The notes: generated from the sequence alone by a model not told the origin. A stretch of DNA of 64,000 nucleotides from Nitrospirota bacterium (GCA_026387665.1 JAPLLG010000003.1:1-64000); one strand, 5' to 3'; shown: positions 16,843-26,008, numbered from the stretch's first letter. Made by a program: numbers and translations.

Positions 16843-17059
16843 TGCGGTGGAGACGGTTGCCCCACCGGCTCCGGCACTTCGGCGTGACCACACTACGTTG
16901 CTCATCTGCTCGATGCCGAAACTTGTTCCGTTCCTCGCTTCGAGGAAAACGGAACTTCGAACATCGGCATCGCCAGCCGGAGGCTGGTCGCATCTGATCA
17001 ACAAGTGTGGTGCCCGCGCCTTCGTGCAAGTCGCAGATGGGGCAACCGTCTTCACCGCA
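16843..17059. repeat. 217-bp long palindrome
   Basis: A long imperfect inverted repeat. The outer arms are 16843-16864 and 17038-17059 (TGCGGTG-x-AGACGGTTGCCCCA against its complement, 21 of 22 match). Inside, ACCACACT pairs with AGTGTGGT. At the core, CGATGCCGA (16911-16919) pairs with TCGGCATCG (16964-16972), GTTCCGTT (16925-16932) with AACGGAAC (16948-16955), and CCTCG with CGAGG at the tip. It has no ORF of its own that looks coding. A partial third copy of the outer arm (GCAAGTCGCAG then GGGGCAACCGTCT) occurs at 17170-17195. It lies upstream of msrB and may be a MITE-like or REP-like element. Confidence 0.75.
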
Positions 17060-17305
17060 CTGGGAATGGAGGGAGGAAGGGACCGTGGGTCTCCGCTTCT
17101 CCTATGACGTTCGCGCTGAGCCCCAGCCCCGCACTGGGAGAGAGGGTTTCAGAGATCTATCGTGCTCGCGCAAGTCGCAGGCGGGGCAACCGTCTCTGCG
17201 CTCGCATGGAAAAGGCGGACTAAAACTAGCAGGGTGTTGAGAAACGATTTGGGACTCAAGGAAACGTGGTGTTCAAGTGGTTGCGAACGGTCCCCCCACT
17301 GCCCC

Positions 17306-17431
17306 GCAGGCTGTTCAAAAAGGCTGTCCAGCAAGGCCGCAGCGAGCGAAGGGGCGAAGCGTACTCTCCGCTGTACGTTGAGCTTCTGAGCGACGCGAGA
17401 ACGACGCTGGCGGTCTTTTTCAACAGCCTGC
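17306..17431 (-). repeat. 3'-end near-palindromic element, copy A (diverged)
   Basis: A 126-bp element with termini GCAGGCTGTTCAAAAA (17306-17321) and TTTTTCAACAGCCTGC (17416-17431). The internal blocks CCAGCAAGGCCGCAGCGAG and CGAGAACGACGCTGGCGG are shared with copies B-E at 30425, 34533, 54915 and 57227. It touches the stop codon of the DUF1810 gene and, read on that gene's strand, has the same orientation as the other copies have to their genes. This is the most diverged copy; the central GTAC stem is altered. Confidence 0.85.
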
Positions 17432-17859
17432 TAGTGATGTGCCAGGAGATCAAGGGTCAGTTGGTCGGGCTTGCCGTCGAAGTACTTGAGCAGGGCATCT
17501 TTGAAGACCTTGTTGTCGGTGGTCGCGGTCATGAACAGGGTCATGCAGGACCGGAATTTCAGATGGTCCGGATAGCCGAAGATCTCTTCAGCGCTGCGCC
17601 CTTCCACATCGAGAACAAGCTGTGTGCAGGCTCTGAGCCTTGGACCTAGGATGGGGTGTTCCAGATAGGCCTTGGCCTCATCGAGAGAGGTGATGGCGAA
17701 CTTCTGTGCCGTTCCGCTGTGACCGAGACCTTTGATCTGCGGAAAGATGAACCACATCCAGTGACTGGACTTTCTCCCGGCCCGCAGCTCATCAAGGACT
17801 GCATCATAGACGTGGTCTTGCTCTTCAAGAAAGCGTTGTAGCTTATAATCGTCAGTCAT
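17431..17859 (-). CDS. DUF1810 family protein
   Basis: A 142-residue soluble protein. The family signature is plain: LQRFLEEQDHVYDAVLDELR, then SHWMWFIFPQIKGLGHS, then YLEHPILGPRLRACTQLVL and KFRSCMTLFMTA near the C-terminus. The function of DUF1810 is not established; it has been linked by fold to calpastatin-like or ADP-ribose-related proteins without firm proof. It is a lone gene with palindromic repeats on its 3' side and a repeat-rich gap of about 510 bp on its 5' side. The stop codon is directly against repeat copy A. Confidence 0.88.
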   Translation of the reverse strand: MTDDYKLQRFLEEQDHVYDAVLDELRAGRKSSHWMWFIFPQIKGLGHSGTAQKFAITSLDEAKAYLEHPILGPRLRACTQLVLDVEGRSAEEIFGYPDHLKFRSCMTLFMTATTDNKVFKDALLKYFDGKPDQLTLDLLAHH

Positions 17860-18372
17860 GGCTCTGCCCGCGCCCCTTTGTCTTCTTCCCTGAGACTGCC
17901 ACGCGCCGAGAAAGTCAGAATGTCCCCGTTTTTCTCGCCGCGGGGTAGGGAGTTAGGGGCTGAGGAGCTATTTTTGCTCACGGAGCGCGGCGCCCTAGGA
18001 AGGAATGAGGAAGGAGCGGCCAGGTGCCCTTCTTGCTCGCGGAACCGAGGAGGGAATGGAGCCTGATGATCTTCTGTGCTCGCGCAACGCGCGGCCTCGG
18101 AAGGCCCTCGTTGGACGCGCGCAGTGGAAGATCAATCAGCCCCCCATCCCTAAAGAGATAACAGCAAGGTTGGATGGAGCATGTTTAGCGTTCGACGCGC
18201 GCAATCGAGGATCTACCAGTCTCCCTCTAAAGGAGGTAGAGTGAGTACGAATTCGCAACTAAATTAACTGAAGAGGCTATAGAACCCAGATTTCTGTTAC
18301 ACGCTGCGAAATGCTCTGTTGCAGCCCTCCCCCACGTTTCTATTAGAAATTCAGCCCGTTCCTAATCTGATT
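17860..18372. other. Gene-free stretch between DUF1810 and the defence-like locus
   Basis: No convincing gene is seen. It holds the left copy of the flanking repeat (18013-18123) and a partial third copy of its end (GTTCGACGCGCGCA near 18190). The rest has mixed composition with no clear hairpin terminator for the gene ending at 18373. The DUF1810 promoter must lie near its right edge relative to 17859. Confidence 0.5.
18013..18123 (+). repeat. Left inverted repeat flanking the Avs-like locus
   Basis: Two blocks are shared, in the opposite strand sense, with 25753-25906. Block 1 (18013-18051) starts GGAGCGGCCAGGTGCCC and includes TTGCTCGC. Block 2 (18076-18123) starts GTGCTCGCGCAACGCGCGG and ends CTCGTTGGACGCGCGCA; 43 of 48 bases match the right copy. 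The spacing between blocks is 24 bp here against 67 bp on the right. The inverted pair encloses about 7.6 kb with the STAND gene and its partner. It may be a general intergenic repeat rather than a true island end. Confidence 0.75.
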
Positions 18373-19137
18373 TTATTTTCGTGCCTTCTTTTTCTTCCCT
18401 GATACTTGAGCTTGCGGAACTTCCTTTCGCAACTCAGAGACCACTGCCATAGCCATCTTCACGAATGACTCTAGTTTATCGATGCGATCCTCGATGCGCT
18501 TCCTTTCTATCTTGCTCGGGTCAGATGCTTGCAATTCAGCGTCCTCTTGAATAATGACGCGAACTAGAGGGAATTCGGCGCTTTCGTCAACACCAGCGGC
18601 GCTAGCAAGGGCGACCCACTCCACGGACTTATTGAGCGAATTTTGTGCGGCCTGTGTTAGGCAATAGCGAATGAGTATTTTTGCCGAATAGTCCAAGCCA
18701 TCAATAAGCTTTAACCAGGATTTCGTTTCGCTATTGTCTTCAGCATTTTCAGCAGCAGCTCTTACCGAGCTAAAATATCTTGATGTGGTGTTTTCAGGGT
18801 CGAGGCTCGCAAGAGTTCTTAGCAGTGGTTCGATTTCCTCAAATGGACGTTTGCCATCTTGCAAGCTGTGCCGATGCTTCCAAAGGTTTAAGATTGCGTC
18901 ACAACAGACTCGCATCTTCTCTGGTCGCTCCTCAGCGCTGGCTTTCTCCGCATCCTGAATTAGCTCCGCAATGTAATGAGCCATCCATCGGCCGAGAGTA
19001 TCCACAGACTGATCGATGCCAAGCTCATTCGTCAGTTTTCTGCCAAGTTGAACCGTCGCTTCACAGCGATCTAATAGTACCGTCGACCTTGATGAGGAAG
19101 AGCCGTGTGCTTCGCGGGATATATCTGGTGTCGTCAT
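18373..19137 (-). CDS. Unknown partner protein of the Avs-like STAND NTPase
   Basis: A 254-residue protein that I do not recognise. The start at 19137 is chosen because GGAG lies five bases before it and the next ATG upstream (19140) is too close to that site. The gene begins 77 bp inside the end of the STAND gene in another frame, so translation is probably coupled. It is predicted soluble and mainly helical. An acidic middle (DAEKASAEERPEKMRVCCDA; AAENAEDNSETKSWLKLIDG) is followed by a charged coiled-coil-like segment (RKRIEDRIDKLESFVKMAMA) and a lysine-rich tail (SGKKKKARK). There is no catalytic motif, signal peptide or membrane span. It could be an accessory, regulatory or immunity factor for the large protein; the link rests on overlap only. 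Confidence 0.75.
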   Translation of the reverse strand: MTTPDISREAHGSSSSRSTVLLDRCEATVQLGRKLTNELGIDQSVDTLGRWMAHYIAELIQDAEKASAEERPEKMRVCCDAILNLWKHRHSLQDGKRPFEEIEPLLRTLASLDPENTTSRYFSSVRAAAENAEDNSETKSWLKLIDGLDYSAKILIRYCLTQAAQNSLNKSVEWVALASAAGVDESAEFPLVRVIIQEDAELQASDPSKIERKRIEDRIDKLESFVKMAMAVVSELRKEVPQAQVSGKKKKARK

Positions 19138-22100
19138 CATTACTCCTTTCCCATCGGGTATATGGCCGGCGACGTTCAATCTCTACTGAGACGATCAGAT
19201 CCATTCTCAGATGCGACAGGAGCGCTACAGTGAATCCACGAGATGCTTGAAAACGAGATCCGCTTTCGTGACTCGTTTCTTCATCGTCTTTTTCCTGGAA
19301 CTGCCCCCAAGTTAACGACCACGCTACATCAGTGCATTCACCCTGGATGAACCATCGCCGACGCTCCGTGTCAGAGTTAAGTTTCATAAGGCGCAAGACA
19401 TAATCGGCAGGTTCAGGAGGGGGATATCTGATATCTCCAGCCCATGTGTCTCGTTCATCTATCCCCCGGTCGCGGGATCGGTCCACAATCCATCCCTTTA
19501 GCTGAAACCCATCCTCATCGATTTGCAGTTCATCCTCGGCGTCAGGAATTCGATAGTCATGTGGATTGCCCGCGTTCTGTAAGGCCCTCAGTAAAGCTGC
19601 AGAGCGATTAGGCGAAACCAGCGCGCTGCAAACGCTAATGGATTCTTCTCGACGTTCCGACCTCCATATCCAATGGCCCCAAAGATTCATCCGACCGTCA
19701 GGCGTGATAAGAATTCGATCAAAGTCTTTCCTCGCGATCGACCAACGCCATTCCTCCGTGTCCTTCGTATCCTTCCACTCTGGCCTTTCAAGTGGCGTCG
19801 GATCGCGACGGTCTGCTAGCCATCCCCCGTCCAGACGAGAAAGATCATGGCGTGCGATCCAATTCTGAAACTCATCTTTCGACTCGTCGGGGTCATGATG
19901 TACGGGCGTTGTTGCTAGGAGTGTTCCTGCTACCACCATCATCGCATGGTAGGAATGATAGAAGCGCAGGTCGTCTACACGTGGATATGAGCCGTGAGAG
20001 TGATAGGCCTCCATATCTCTAAAAATTTTGCGCCGGTGGCGCTCATCTTCATCCCAGCGATTCCCCCCAGATATCTGCCAATCGCTTCTAATTACGCGTA
20101 ATGCTTCACGTTCGATACTGGTTTGCGACTTGGCAAAACAGCTTCCAAGAGAAGCAAACCAGTACGGCCCCATGTCGATACCGAAATAGAACCGATCTTC
20201 CTTGCCTTCGGTATCGTTCTTATCTTTGTCATTGGTTTCCTCGATTTCATGGCGACGATAAGATTTCGATTGGACAGCCGAAAACAGTGATGTGTTGATG
20301 GCCGACAGGCGCCGACGCAGGTCAGTCTGCGATGTCAAGAATCCGGCATCCAACAAAGTAAGGAGGGTCCTCTTGGTAAACTCCTGAATGAGGACGTGAG
20401 GTTCATTGGCGAACACTAGCTCGATCAAAAAGTCAGCATGTGGGGCGACAAGATCCGGACGATCTTTTACGGCGCGGGTCAATCCGATGAGCAACCATTG
20501 CCGTGCGTGCAGTTTATAGAAATGCAATCGGGCGTCATGAAAGGCGTCGGGTGATGCTCCCTTCGCCAGAGTGATGAGATGCTCGAGTACGTTCGCTTGT
20601 CCTAACGTGCAAAGTGCTCGGACTACATGTGCAGCTTCCCAGCGCAAACTTGCCCGCGGAGCTGCGAGGCAGCCCCAGATATAGCCAGCTACTGAGCCTT
20701 CAATCTCGCTGGGAGGCTCAAGTCTGGGTGCCCACGGCCCATCGCCATCTGTGTCCTCTAGAGCGGGGGCAAATAGATCAAGCCCGAACGAAAGGGCCTC
20801 CGACGCTTCATTTTCAGCCAGTTTTGAGGCAAGAAGTCCCACCAGCGTGAACAAGCGGCTCGCATCAGCGATTTCGGCTGTTTCTCCTATGGCGAGAAGA
20901 ACCACATCGACCACGTCCCCTTCAGGAATTCCAGATAGCTCGCAGGCAGTTTTGAAAGGAAGCATCTCATAGTACCGGCTCTTCGTAATGGCCATGCAGA
21001 ATCGTCGGCAAAATGTCCTCAGGGTCTGGGCAAGGGCCGCTTTGACTGCGAGCCGGCCTCTCCAGTTCTCGGGGAGCTGTTCAAGAATGTTACGGAAATG
21101 AAAGAGGTCGAAATTGGCTACATTCGCAACAGCAGCGATGAATTCGACCTCTTTGCCAACATGCACTCGGCGGCACGCTTCTTTAAAGAAATTCTCATGG
21201 TAGTACGGTGGGTCTAAGTCCTTGAATCGCTGATAGGCCTGGGAAATACCATTGACGGTGCTTAGATCAACACCCTCAAAGATTGCGTTCCAATCGCGCT
21301 CATCTTTACTTCCTTGACCTATGTGGTAACCGTTCTCTGTCAATTTCCTGGATTGTTCCTCGCGCTCACTCAAAGCGATTCTAGCATCAAGGTCAGGGAG
21401 TGTAATGCCGTGCCCGGTTAAGACCTTCTTGAGCTCGCGCCATGTTCCAACACTCTGTTGGTCCAGTGTCATGTAACGGTAGGCGAGCCCAGTCGCCGTC
21501 TCCTTTTCAGTCTTGTTTGCGCAGGTCGCCAGGACATTTTTGAGCAAGAGTGGCTCATTCCAGTCCACACGGAAGGTTATCAATGCCAGTGCAATATTTG
21601 GGTCGAGGTCGCCACGTGAGAGAAGGAAGTTGACCGCGATTGGCAATATTCGTCCCGCCCACCCGAAACCTCGGTCCCGCCAACGACTGAGGATCGCCAG
21701 AGAGGACTTTCCGCATAGACAGGAAATCGCCTCGACAGTGGCTTCCCAGTCAAAATGTTTGTCACGATCGACATAGTCGTAAGTCAGTTCGGCACAACGA
21801 GCGAGTCGATATGCCAAAATTGGCTTCGAGGTATTTCGAGAGGCAGCACGATCGGCCAAGTCCAAAAGTGCCCCCCACCGCTCTAAATTTTCGTCACCGA
21901 TCTTGCTTGCGACTTCCACGGCTTGATTAAAATAAGCAGCGGCTTCTGACCGGCTTACCGTCAAGATTGCTCTGGACAGCTCGACATAGCTGCCCGACTT
22001 CGACTCTGCATCTTCGCGCGCACCTTGGATTAGGCCGAAGGCCTTCCCAGCATAGTCGAGCGCGCGCGCTTCCAGCGAGGGGGATCGGGCTGCCAATCGT

Positions 22101-25100
22101 GCCAGGTGTGTGAGCGTCTTCGTGAACAATGGCCGCTTAAGGCTGCTGATCCACTGCTCGAATTCATCGACCGATGTAGCATCAACGCTATTCGCGGTCA
22201 GCAAGGTATCAAACCAGACTCGAGCAATTTCATCGGATGTTTCCGACTGCTCCCGGTAGCTGATCCCTTCTGCCTTCTCATACGAGGCCTTCCGTTCGGC
22301 GATAGCATCTGCAAGTTCCGTAGGCGACATCCGACCGACCAAGGTTGCTGCCCATAAACAGTGCCAGGGTAAGAGAGCTCCGATATCTTCTTTGAAGTTC
22401 CGGGCATCCTGAGAATCTGAGTGCGACTTTTGGGTTCCCAGTTCTTTTCGGAGCTCGTCATGCGCTAAATCGATCAATTGTATTGATTGTCTGCCAAGTT
22501 CTGCTCGCAGTGCGAACGCACGAAGTAGCGGAAACCGCTGCTGGCCATGTCGAGACGAGAGACCTCGTGGAGGTGACGCGGGCAAATAGCGTGTCAGAAG
22601 TGCGATCAGCTCGTCGGTTGTGCCAATCGATAGCTTATGTGCAGCTTCTACCAGTGCGGTCACTGCCCGGATAACGTTTTCCTCACTATTCCAGCCACCA
22701 CTGTCCTTTAGCCTGATGCGTGGATTCATGACCAAGCGGAGAGCACGTTCCACAACTCTCTTGGGAGGTGCTCTATGGACCACATGTAATTCCAATGTAA
22801 TCGCAAGTACAAGAAACAGGTCGTTCTTAGCGGCTAGCGCCAGCTCATCGAGGTCCTGATATCGGCCATGATCAATAAACCGGCTGGCCAAAGTTCGTCC
22901 GACGCGAAACGAGACCTCACGGGGCCGCCATATTCGGAGATCGCGGGCACAGCTACTAGCGCCATGAATGTTGAAAAAGGCGGTCGCCATCTCAAGGATG
23001 TCGTTATCAGATAATTCCTCTTTTTGTCGCTCCTCTTTTGAAAGCCTGCTCCAGTTTCGTAGCCATTCGCGGGCCATCCGCAATCTAGACCGTGCGTCAC
23101 CCAACAGTTCGCTCCGTCCGGACAGCAGCCCAGCTTCATAGGCGTGGTGGGAACCAACCCAACCCGAACCAAATGTCTTTCGCGAAACGAGTTCGTGAAT
23201 TCGGTCACTCTCCATGAAGACCGCAGCCAAGTCTGTATTCGCTTGAAGAAGCTTGCGCTGCCGTTCATCACCGGCACTTTCGCCGCCAGCCTTCAGTGCT
23301 AGCTTAGCTGCATCAGTGTAGCGCTTCGCCCGCAAGCTTGCCTTGAGGGCAAATTGAAGCCGCTGAAGTTCAACATCTCGCCTCTCAACGGGGCTGGTGC
23401 TCGGTAGGGCTTGGGAAGACAGCGCGAGCGCCACAAGCTCCGTGAATTGCCCCGCCTCCAGCATGAGTTGCGGTAAAGTGGATGCCACATATGAACTGGT
23501 TGAGGCGAGTGGTTTCAGGGTCGCCACAAAAGCCACAAGATCGCCTGTGGTGGGCTTGAACTTATCTCTGAACCACGTCTCGGCGGGCTCATCAAAGAAT
23601 TGGATCGTGTCACCCGTGACAAGGAGTGGACGCCCGAGATCGAATGCGAAACTCTTGATCGCAGCCTCATGGACCCCCGAGATTGAGGCTAGAACAGACA
23701 AAGGAATCAAAGGCCGGAGCGCGGCCAAGCCAGCGCAGATTCTGTTTATTTGTGTCTTCTCGACAGTCCCTACCGCGTCGCGCAGTTTTGCAACGGAAGC
23801 ATTGAGGAGATTTCCGATCGTGTCTTCGACTGTAGTCGGATTAGGACCGAGAGCGCGGAGAGTATCGTTTAACAGGGCTTTCCACGAAAGCGCCAGCGCT
23901 TGAACGCGAGGGTTTTGAGAACTCAAACGATGGAATTCGTCGACATCTTGTTCGGAGGCGTCGATGAAAGCCTGCCGCAAAAGTGTCGCAGTTTCGATGC
24001 GACTGAAAGGGTGAAGTTCAAGCCGTAGTGCGTCAGGCGGAGGATCAAGATATTCCTGCCGATGGGTTCTGCACAGTGCGACCAAACGCACCCCCTCTGG
24101 CATTTGCTCTCGGAGCAAGTCACGCACGAAAGATCGCACTTCGCCGAATTCTTCTGCCGCCATCTGAGCATTATCCGCGGCGTCGATTATGATGGACAGA
24201 AGAGCTTGCGGGTTCTTTGATCTAAGCGAGGCGATGCTTTGCTTTAGACGATAAATGAAAGCTCTCACGTAGTCCGACGGTTCGGCATGAGGGGTGGGAA
24301 TGAGGAGGTGGCATAGCCCTTTGGCGGCCAGTTCGTTTGCGATTTGAACCAGAGCATCCTTGTGGCGATGCCGATAGCCGCTGGGATTACGGTACTGACC
24401 ATTGCCAAAGCAGTCATAAAGAACGCTTGATGAGCCAATGGGCAATCCCGATTTGATACGTGTTGCAAAAACCGATTTCCCAACCCCACCGGCAGCGTGA
24501 ACGATGATGGGAATACCACTCGCTTGCAGGATCGCTTGGAGAAGCTCTGATTCCTGCTCACGCGGCACCGCCTTTTCGAGATCTCTGATAAGGCATGGAG
24601 TAGGAAATAGGCGCTTCTCCTCGGTCTTGAGCGCCCGAAGCACATCCAATCTGGTGATCGACGGATTATTGGCACTTCTGGAGAGCGCCTTCTGGGTCAC
24701 CAATTCCTTCAGTTGAACGGGAGCGTCCACGTCCGCATCGACGAGGTAGCAGCTGATATCTTGGGCCAGTAGGTTCTGTTGATCCCACAGCCCTTCCTGA
24801 CTTCCTTCAAGTCGAAGAAGCTTGCAAAAGGATGCGAGTGCTGTGCCACTGAGGCATGTGAACCGCTCAAGCTTCTGGAGATTTTTGACGTGTCGTGCCG
24901 GAATACCTCCAGCGGCGTCATATATAGCCTCTAGAAATTCGGTATTGATCGGCCGATTCGAAACGAACCAAAACTCCAACTTGCCATTCAGGTCTATTGT
25001 ATTAGGGTGCTCTTGAAGTGCCTTGTACCGTTCAGCAAATCCCGTTAACGTTTTCTCCAACCCGCTCGGTGTCCACGCCTCATTCGCCCTCAGTGTTGAA

Positions 25101-25354
25101 TGCTTAAGCTGGATGTAGCGGATCAGTGTTGCTCGTTCACGATGCTCACTCCCGTAATACTCACCGACGTCAATTAGCTCTTCGCCGGTTGTGATGCGAT
25201 CTTCCGCCGCTTCCTCAGATGGCGATGCGCCCTCGATCGTAATCGCTTTCAAGCTGGCAACGGGCGAAAGGAGAAGCAGGCAACGGCGGGCGGCCCACCA
25301 ATAGTGGAACTGATCACCGTCTCGGCTTGGACCGACTAGATTAATTTTGGCCAT
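19061..25354 (-). CDS. Avs-like STAND NTPase with N-terminal PD-(D/E)XK (Cap4-like) nuclease domain
   Basis: A 2097-residue protein. Residues about 10-150 look like a Cap4/DUF4297-type nuclease: GDQFHYWWAARR, Glu41, Asp62 in EELIDVGEYYG and Gln82-x-Lys84 in YIQLKHS. A STAND NTPase follows, with Walker A HAAGGVGKS (Lys293), Walker B SIIIDAADN (Asp391) and an arginine-bearing sensor LCRTHR (428-432), then a helical arm LHPFSRIETATLLRQAF. The remaining roughly 1550 residues are helix-rich and repeat-like, as in the TPR-like sensors of antiviral STAND (Avs) proteins, ending in a less helical conserved region. In that family the sensor binds a phage protein such as terminase or portal, the ATPase tetramerises and the nuclease cuts DNA. 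At 2097 residues it is at the large end. GC looks lower than in the flanks. The class is confident; the Avs subtype and phage target are unknown. Confidence 0.85.
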   Translation of the reverse strand: MAKINLVGPSRDGDQFHYWWAARRCLLLLSPVASLKAITIEGASPSEEAAEDRITTGEELIDVGEYYGSEHRERATLIRYIQLKHSTLRANEAWTPSGLEKTLTGFAERYKALQEHPNTIDLNGKLEFWFVSNRPINTEFLEAIYDAAGGIPARHVKNLQKLERFTCLSGTALASFCKLLRLEGSQEGLWDQQNLLAQDISCYLVDADVDAPVQLKELVTQKALSRSANNPSITRLDVLRALKTEEKRLFPTPCLIRDLEKAVPREQESELLQAILQASGIPIIVHAAGGVGKSVFATRIKSGLPIGSSSVLYDCFGNGQYRNPSGYRHRHKDALVQIANELAAKGLCHLLIPTPHAEPSDYVRAFIYRLKQSIASLRSKNPQALLSIIIDAADNAQMAAEEFGEVRSFVRDLLREQMPEGVRLVALCRTHRQEYLDPPPDALRLELHPFSRIETATLLRQAFIDASEQDVDEFHRLSSQNPRVQALALSWKALLNDTLRALGPNPTTVEDTIGNLLNASVAKLRDAVGTVEKTQINRICAGLAALRPLIPLSVLASISGVHEAAIKSFAFDLGRPLLVTGDTIQFFDEPAETWFRDKFKPTTGDLVAFVATLKPLASTSSYVASTLPQLMLEAGQFTELVALALSSQALPSTSPVERRDVELQRLQFALKASLRAKRYTDAAKLALKAGGESAGDERQRKLLQANTDLAAVFMESDRIHELVSRKTFGSGWVGSHHAYEAGLLSGRSELLGDARSRLRMAREWLRNWSRLSKEERQKEELSDNDILEMATAFFNIHGASSCARDLRIWRPREVSFRVGRTLASRFIDHGRYQDLDELALAAKNDLFLVLAITLELHVVHRAPPKRVVERALRLVMNPRIRLKDSGGWNSEENVIRAVTALVEAAHKLSIGTTDELIALLTRYLPASPPRGLSSRHGQQRFPLLRAFALRAELGRQSIQLIDLAHDELRKELGTQKSHSDSQDARNFKEDIGALLPWHCLWAATLVGRMSPTELADAIAERKASYEKAEGISYREQSETSDEIARVWFDTLLTANSVDATSVDEFEQWISSLKRPLFTKTLTHLARLAARSPSLEARALDYAGKAFGLIQGAREDAESKSGSYVELSRAILTVSRSEAAAYFNQAVEVASKIGDENLERWGALLDLADRAASRNTSKPILAYRLARCAELTYDYVDRDKHFDWEATVEAISCLCGKSSLAILSRWRDRGFGWAGRILPIAVNFLLSRGDLDPNIALALITFRVDWNEPLLLKNVLATCANKTEKETATGLAYRYMTLDQQSVGTWRELKKVLTGHGITLPDLDARIALSEREEQSRKLTENGYHIGQGSKDERDWNAIFEGVDLSTVNGISQAYQRFKDLDPPYYHENFFKEACRRVHVGKEVEFIAAVANVANFDLFHFRNILEQLPENWRGRLAVKAALAQTLRTFCRRFCMAITKSRYYEMLPFKTACELSGIPEGDVVDVVLLAIGETAEIADASRLFTLVGLLASKLAENEASEALSFGLDLFAPALEDTDGDGPWAPRLEPPSEIEGSVAGYIWGCLAAPRASLRWEAAHVVRALCTLGQANVLEHLITLAKGASPDAFHDARLHFYKLHARQWLLIGLTRAVKDRPDLVAPHADFLIELVFANEPHVLIQEFTKRTLLTLLDAGFLTSQTDLRRRLSAINTSLFSAVQSKSYRRHEIEETNDKDKNDTEGKEDRFYFGIDMGPYWFASLGSCFAKSQTSIEREALRVIRSDWQISGGNRWDEDERHRRKIFRDMEAYHSHGSYPRVDDLRFYHSYHAMMVVAGTLLATTPVHHDPDESKDEFQNWIARHDLSRLDGGWLADRRDPTPLERPEWKDTKDTEEWRWSIARKDFDRILITPDGRMNLWGHWIWRSERREESISVCSALVSPNRSAALLRALQNAGNPHDYRIPDAEDELQIDEDGFQLKGWIVDRSRDRGIDERDTWAGDIRYPPPEPADYVLRLMKLNSDTERRRWFIQGECTDVAWSLTWGQFQEKDDEETSHESGSRFQASRGFTVALLSHLRMDLIVSVEIERRRPYTRWERSNDDDTRYIPRSTRLFLIKVDGTIRSL

Positions 25355-25752
25355 CTGAAGTCACTCTTCTCACAAGTAGTACCACCCGCGTGATATTTAT
25401 CTACCAATCTGTAACGCATAACGATTAAAGACCCGCCGAGGCATCGCTGTCTTCTGGCGGCCGATCTCGTGTGGGTGCTCATCCAGAAATTCGAACAAGC
25501 TACCGGAATGTCCGTTGCTGGGAAAGGGGGCAGAAGCCTTTTATAATACGCCTTTGTGACGGTCGCGCGACCGAAGCGTGGGGGCATTGTAAGAAGGTTA
25601 GAGGAAAAGACGCAAGGGTTGCTATGGTTGCATGTCAATACATTAGAAAATTTACGGGGCAAATTTCCCTCAGCGAGCACAAAGTACAGTTAGCCTCTTC
25701 CTTTCTCTACTCCCTACCGGTATTGGAAGGGCGGCCTAGCGGGCTCCCATCG
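25355..25752. other. Gene-free stretch upstream of the Avs-like gene
   Basis: No convincing gene is seen. It is more AT-rich than the flanks. A TATAAT-like sequence lies at 25542-25547 and TTGACA occurs on the minus strand at 25638-25633, but neither has a well-spaced partner. The promoter of the Avs-like gene should be here; it cannot be fixed by eye. Confidence 0.45.
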
Positions 25753-25906
25753 TGCGCGCGTCCAACGAGGGGAGTCCGCGACCGCGCGTTGCGCGAGCAC
25801 AGGGAATTACCAGGCCGGTATTCTCTGTCCTTTCCCCCAACCATATAAAGGGGAGTGGCCAAGGTTGTCCTCTGTTCTGCGAGCAAGGTGGGCACCTGGC
25901 CGCTCC
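25753..25906 (-). repeat. Right inverted repeat flanking the Avs-like locus
   Basis: The reverse-complement counterpart of 18013-18123. On the minus strand, block 1 (25906-25868) reads GGAGCGGCCAGGTGCCCACC with TTGCTCGC, and block 2 (25800-25753) reads GTGCTCGCGCAACGCGCGG and ends CTCGTTGGACGCGCGCA. A 67-bp spacer holds an extra segment not present on the left. Between this copy and lon there is only the lon terminator. Confidence 0.75.
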
Positions 25907-25975
25907 CCACCATTGCTTGAATTGAGCGGGGAATACGGAAGGAAAGTTGAGGGGGAGCACCTAAGCTAATGGATG

Positions 25976-26000
25976 AGGCCCCGGCGGTGCGCCGGGGCCT
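25976..26000 (-). terminator. Hairpin terminator after lon
   Basis: A perfect 10-bp GC-rich stem: AGGCCCCGGC (25976-25985) pairs with GCCGGGGCCT (25991-26000) around a five-base loop. It starts 8 bases past the lon stop codon on the minus strand. The U-tract on that side is weak. Confidence 0.7.
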
Positions 26001-26008
26001 CCTACGGG

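Noticed and set aside
18076-18123. Block 2 of the flanking repeat as an integron attC site
   Set aside because: GTTGGAC fits the GTTRRRY end, but the matching RYYYAAC partner is absent and there is no integrase or cassette array.
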